From positions 1 to 5,510 of the forward strand of contig JALWNF010000080.1 of the NCBI GenBank assembly GCA_026995985.1: DNA of 5,510 bases. The letters run 5' to 3'. The position numbers were made by a program, and so were the translations under genes. The DNA comes from Campylobacteraceae bacterium (GTDB lineage Bacteria; Campylobacterota; Campylobacteria; Campylobacterales; Sulfurovaceae). Positions 5,418 to 5,510 of this stretch are shown here, in pieces. Numbering within the stretch: the first letter of the stretch is position 1; each line of letters starts with the position of its first letter. The notes under the pieces are model-generated. The model was not told the origin of the DNA and did not search any database. It worked only from the letters and a program-made list of their open reading frames with translations.

Positions 5418-5510
5418 ATGCCCTACCCTAAAATAACTCCAACCCAAATATCCCAAAAACTCCAAAAAAGATTTAGCAAATATGGTCACCTCTCTCTAGC
5501 CGATTTACCA
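5418..5510 (+). CDS. recJ: Probable single-strand-specific exonuclease RecJ (5' end only)
   Basis: An ATG at 5418 is preceded six nt upstream by AAAGGA (5406-5411) and opens a frame of 31 codons that runs off the window. The visible sequence (MPYPKITPTQISQKLQKRF, then SKYGHLSLADLP) has the short helical start ending in an L-x-x-(I/L)-P motif that I recall in Campylobacterota RecJ, shortly before its first DHH-family aspartate motif. In Campylobacter jejuni recJ also follows pyrG, which supports the call by synteny. RecJ degrades single-stranded DNA 5' to 3' in recombination and mismatch repair. None of its catalytic motifs lie within the window, so the name rests on weak similarity plus gene order. 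The visible codons are unusually rich in CCC, TCC, ACC and CTC compared with pyrG. Confidence 0.55.
   Translation, partial: MPYPKITPTQISQKLQKRFSKYGHLSLADLP

Overview
The window is an AT-rich bacterial chromosome segment centred on a replication origin. Three features point to the Campylobacterota (formerly Epsilonproteobacteria): ruvC lies head to head with dnaA, the spacer beside dnaA contains an exact TTATTCACA DnaA box (the form described for this phylum), and the protein sequences and lengths fit. Genus cannot be fixed from sequence alone; a free-living Sulfurimonas- or Sulfurovum-like organism is a guess.

Left part, minus strand: the 5' end of an exported protein resembling the first POTRA domain of TamA/BamA outer-membrane assembly factors (1-242), a complete tRNA-Val(GAC) with encoded CCA (307-382), and the Holliday-junction resolvase gene ruvC (443-949). 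Right part, plus strand: the initiator gene dnaA (1062-2393), the sliding-clamp gene dnaN (2638-3705), the CTP synthase gene pyrG (3722-5347), and a gene start probably belonging to recJ (5418 onward). Genes diverge from the origin, so all are read in the direction expected for leading-strand replication.

The non-coding DNA is the richest part. The ruvC-dnaA spacer (950-1061) holds DnaA-box-like sites and a likely dnaA promoter overlapped by one of them. The dnaA-dnaN spacer (2394-2637) looks like the second, unwinding half of a bipartite origin. It has two 63-bp tandem repeats, each with two DnaA-box-like sites one helical turn apart. Then come a perfect 16-bp palindrome, two abutting DnaA boxes in the opposite orientation, six ACT triplets matching the DnaA-trio element, and an A/T-only stretch before dnaN. 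The 9-mer TTTTTCACA occurs seven times on either strand within the left 2.6 kb and I found none in the right 2.9 kb.

Together the genes cover initiation (DnaA), processivity (DnaN), pyrimidine nucleotide supply (PyrG) and recombination or repair (RuvC, probable RecJ). The familiar dnaN-gyrB neighbourhood is absent; pyrG follows dnaN after 16 nt. A GC-rich REP-like hairpin stands out in the pyrG-recJ gap. No CRISPR array, transposase or obvious new multi-gene system is visible; the novelty lies in the origin architecture.
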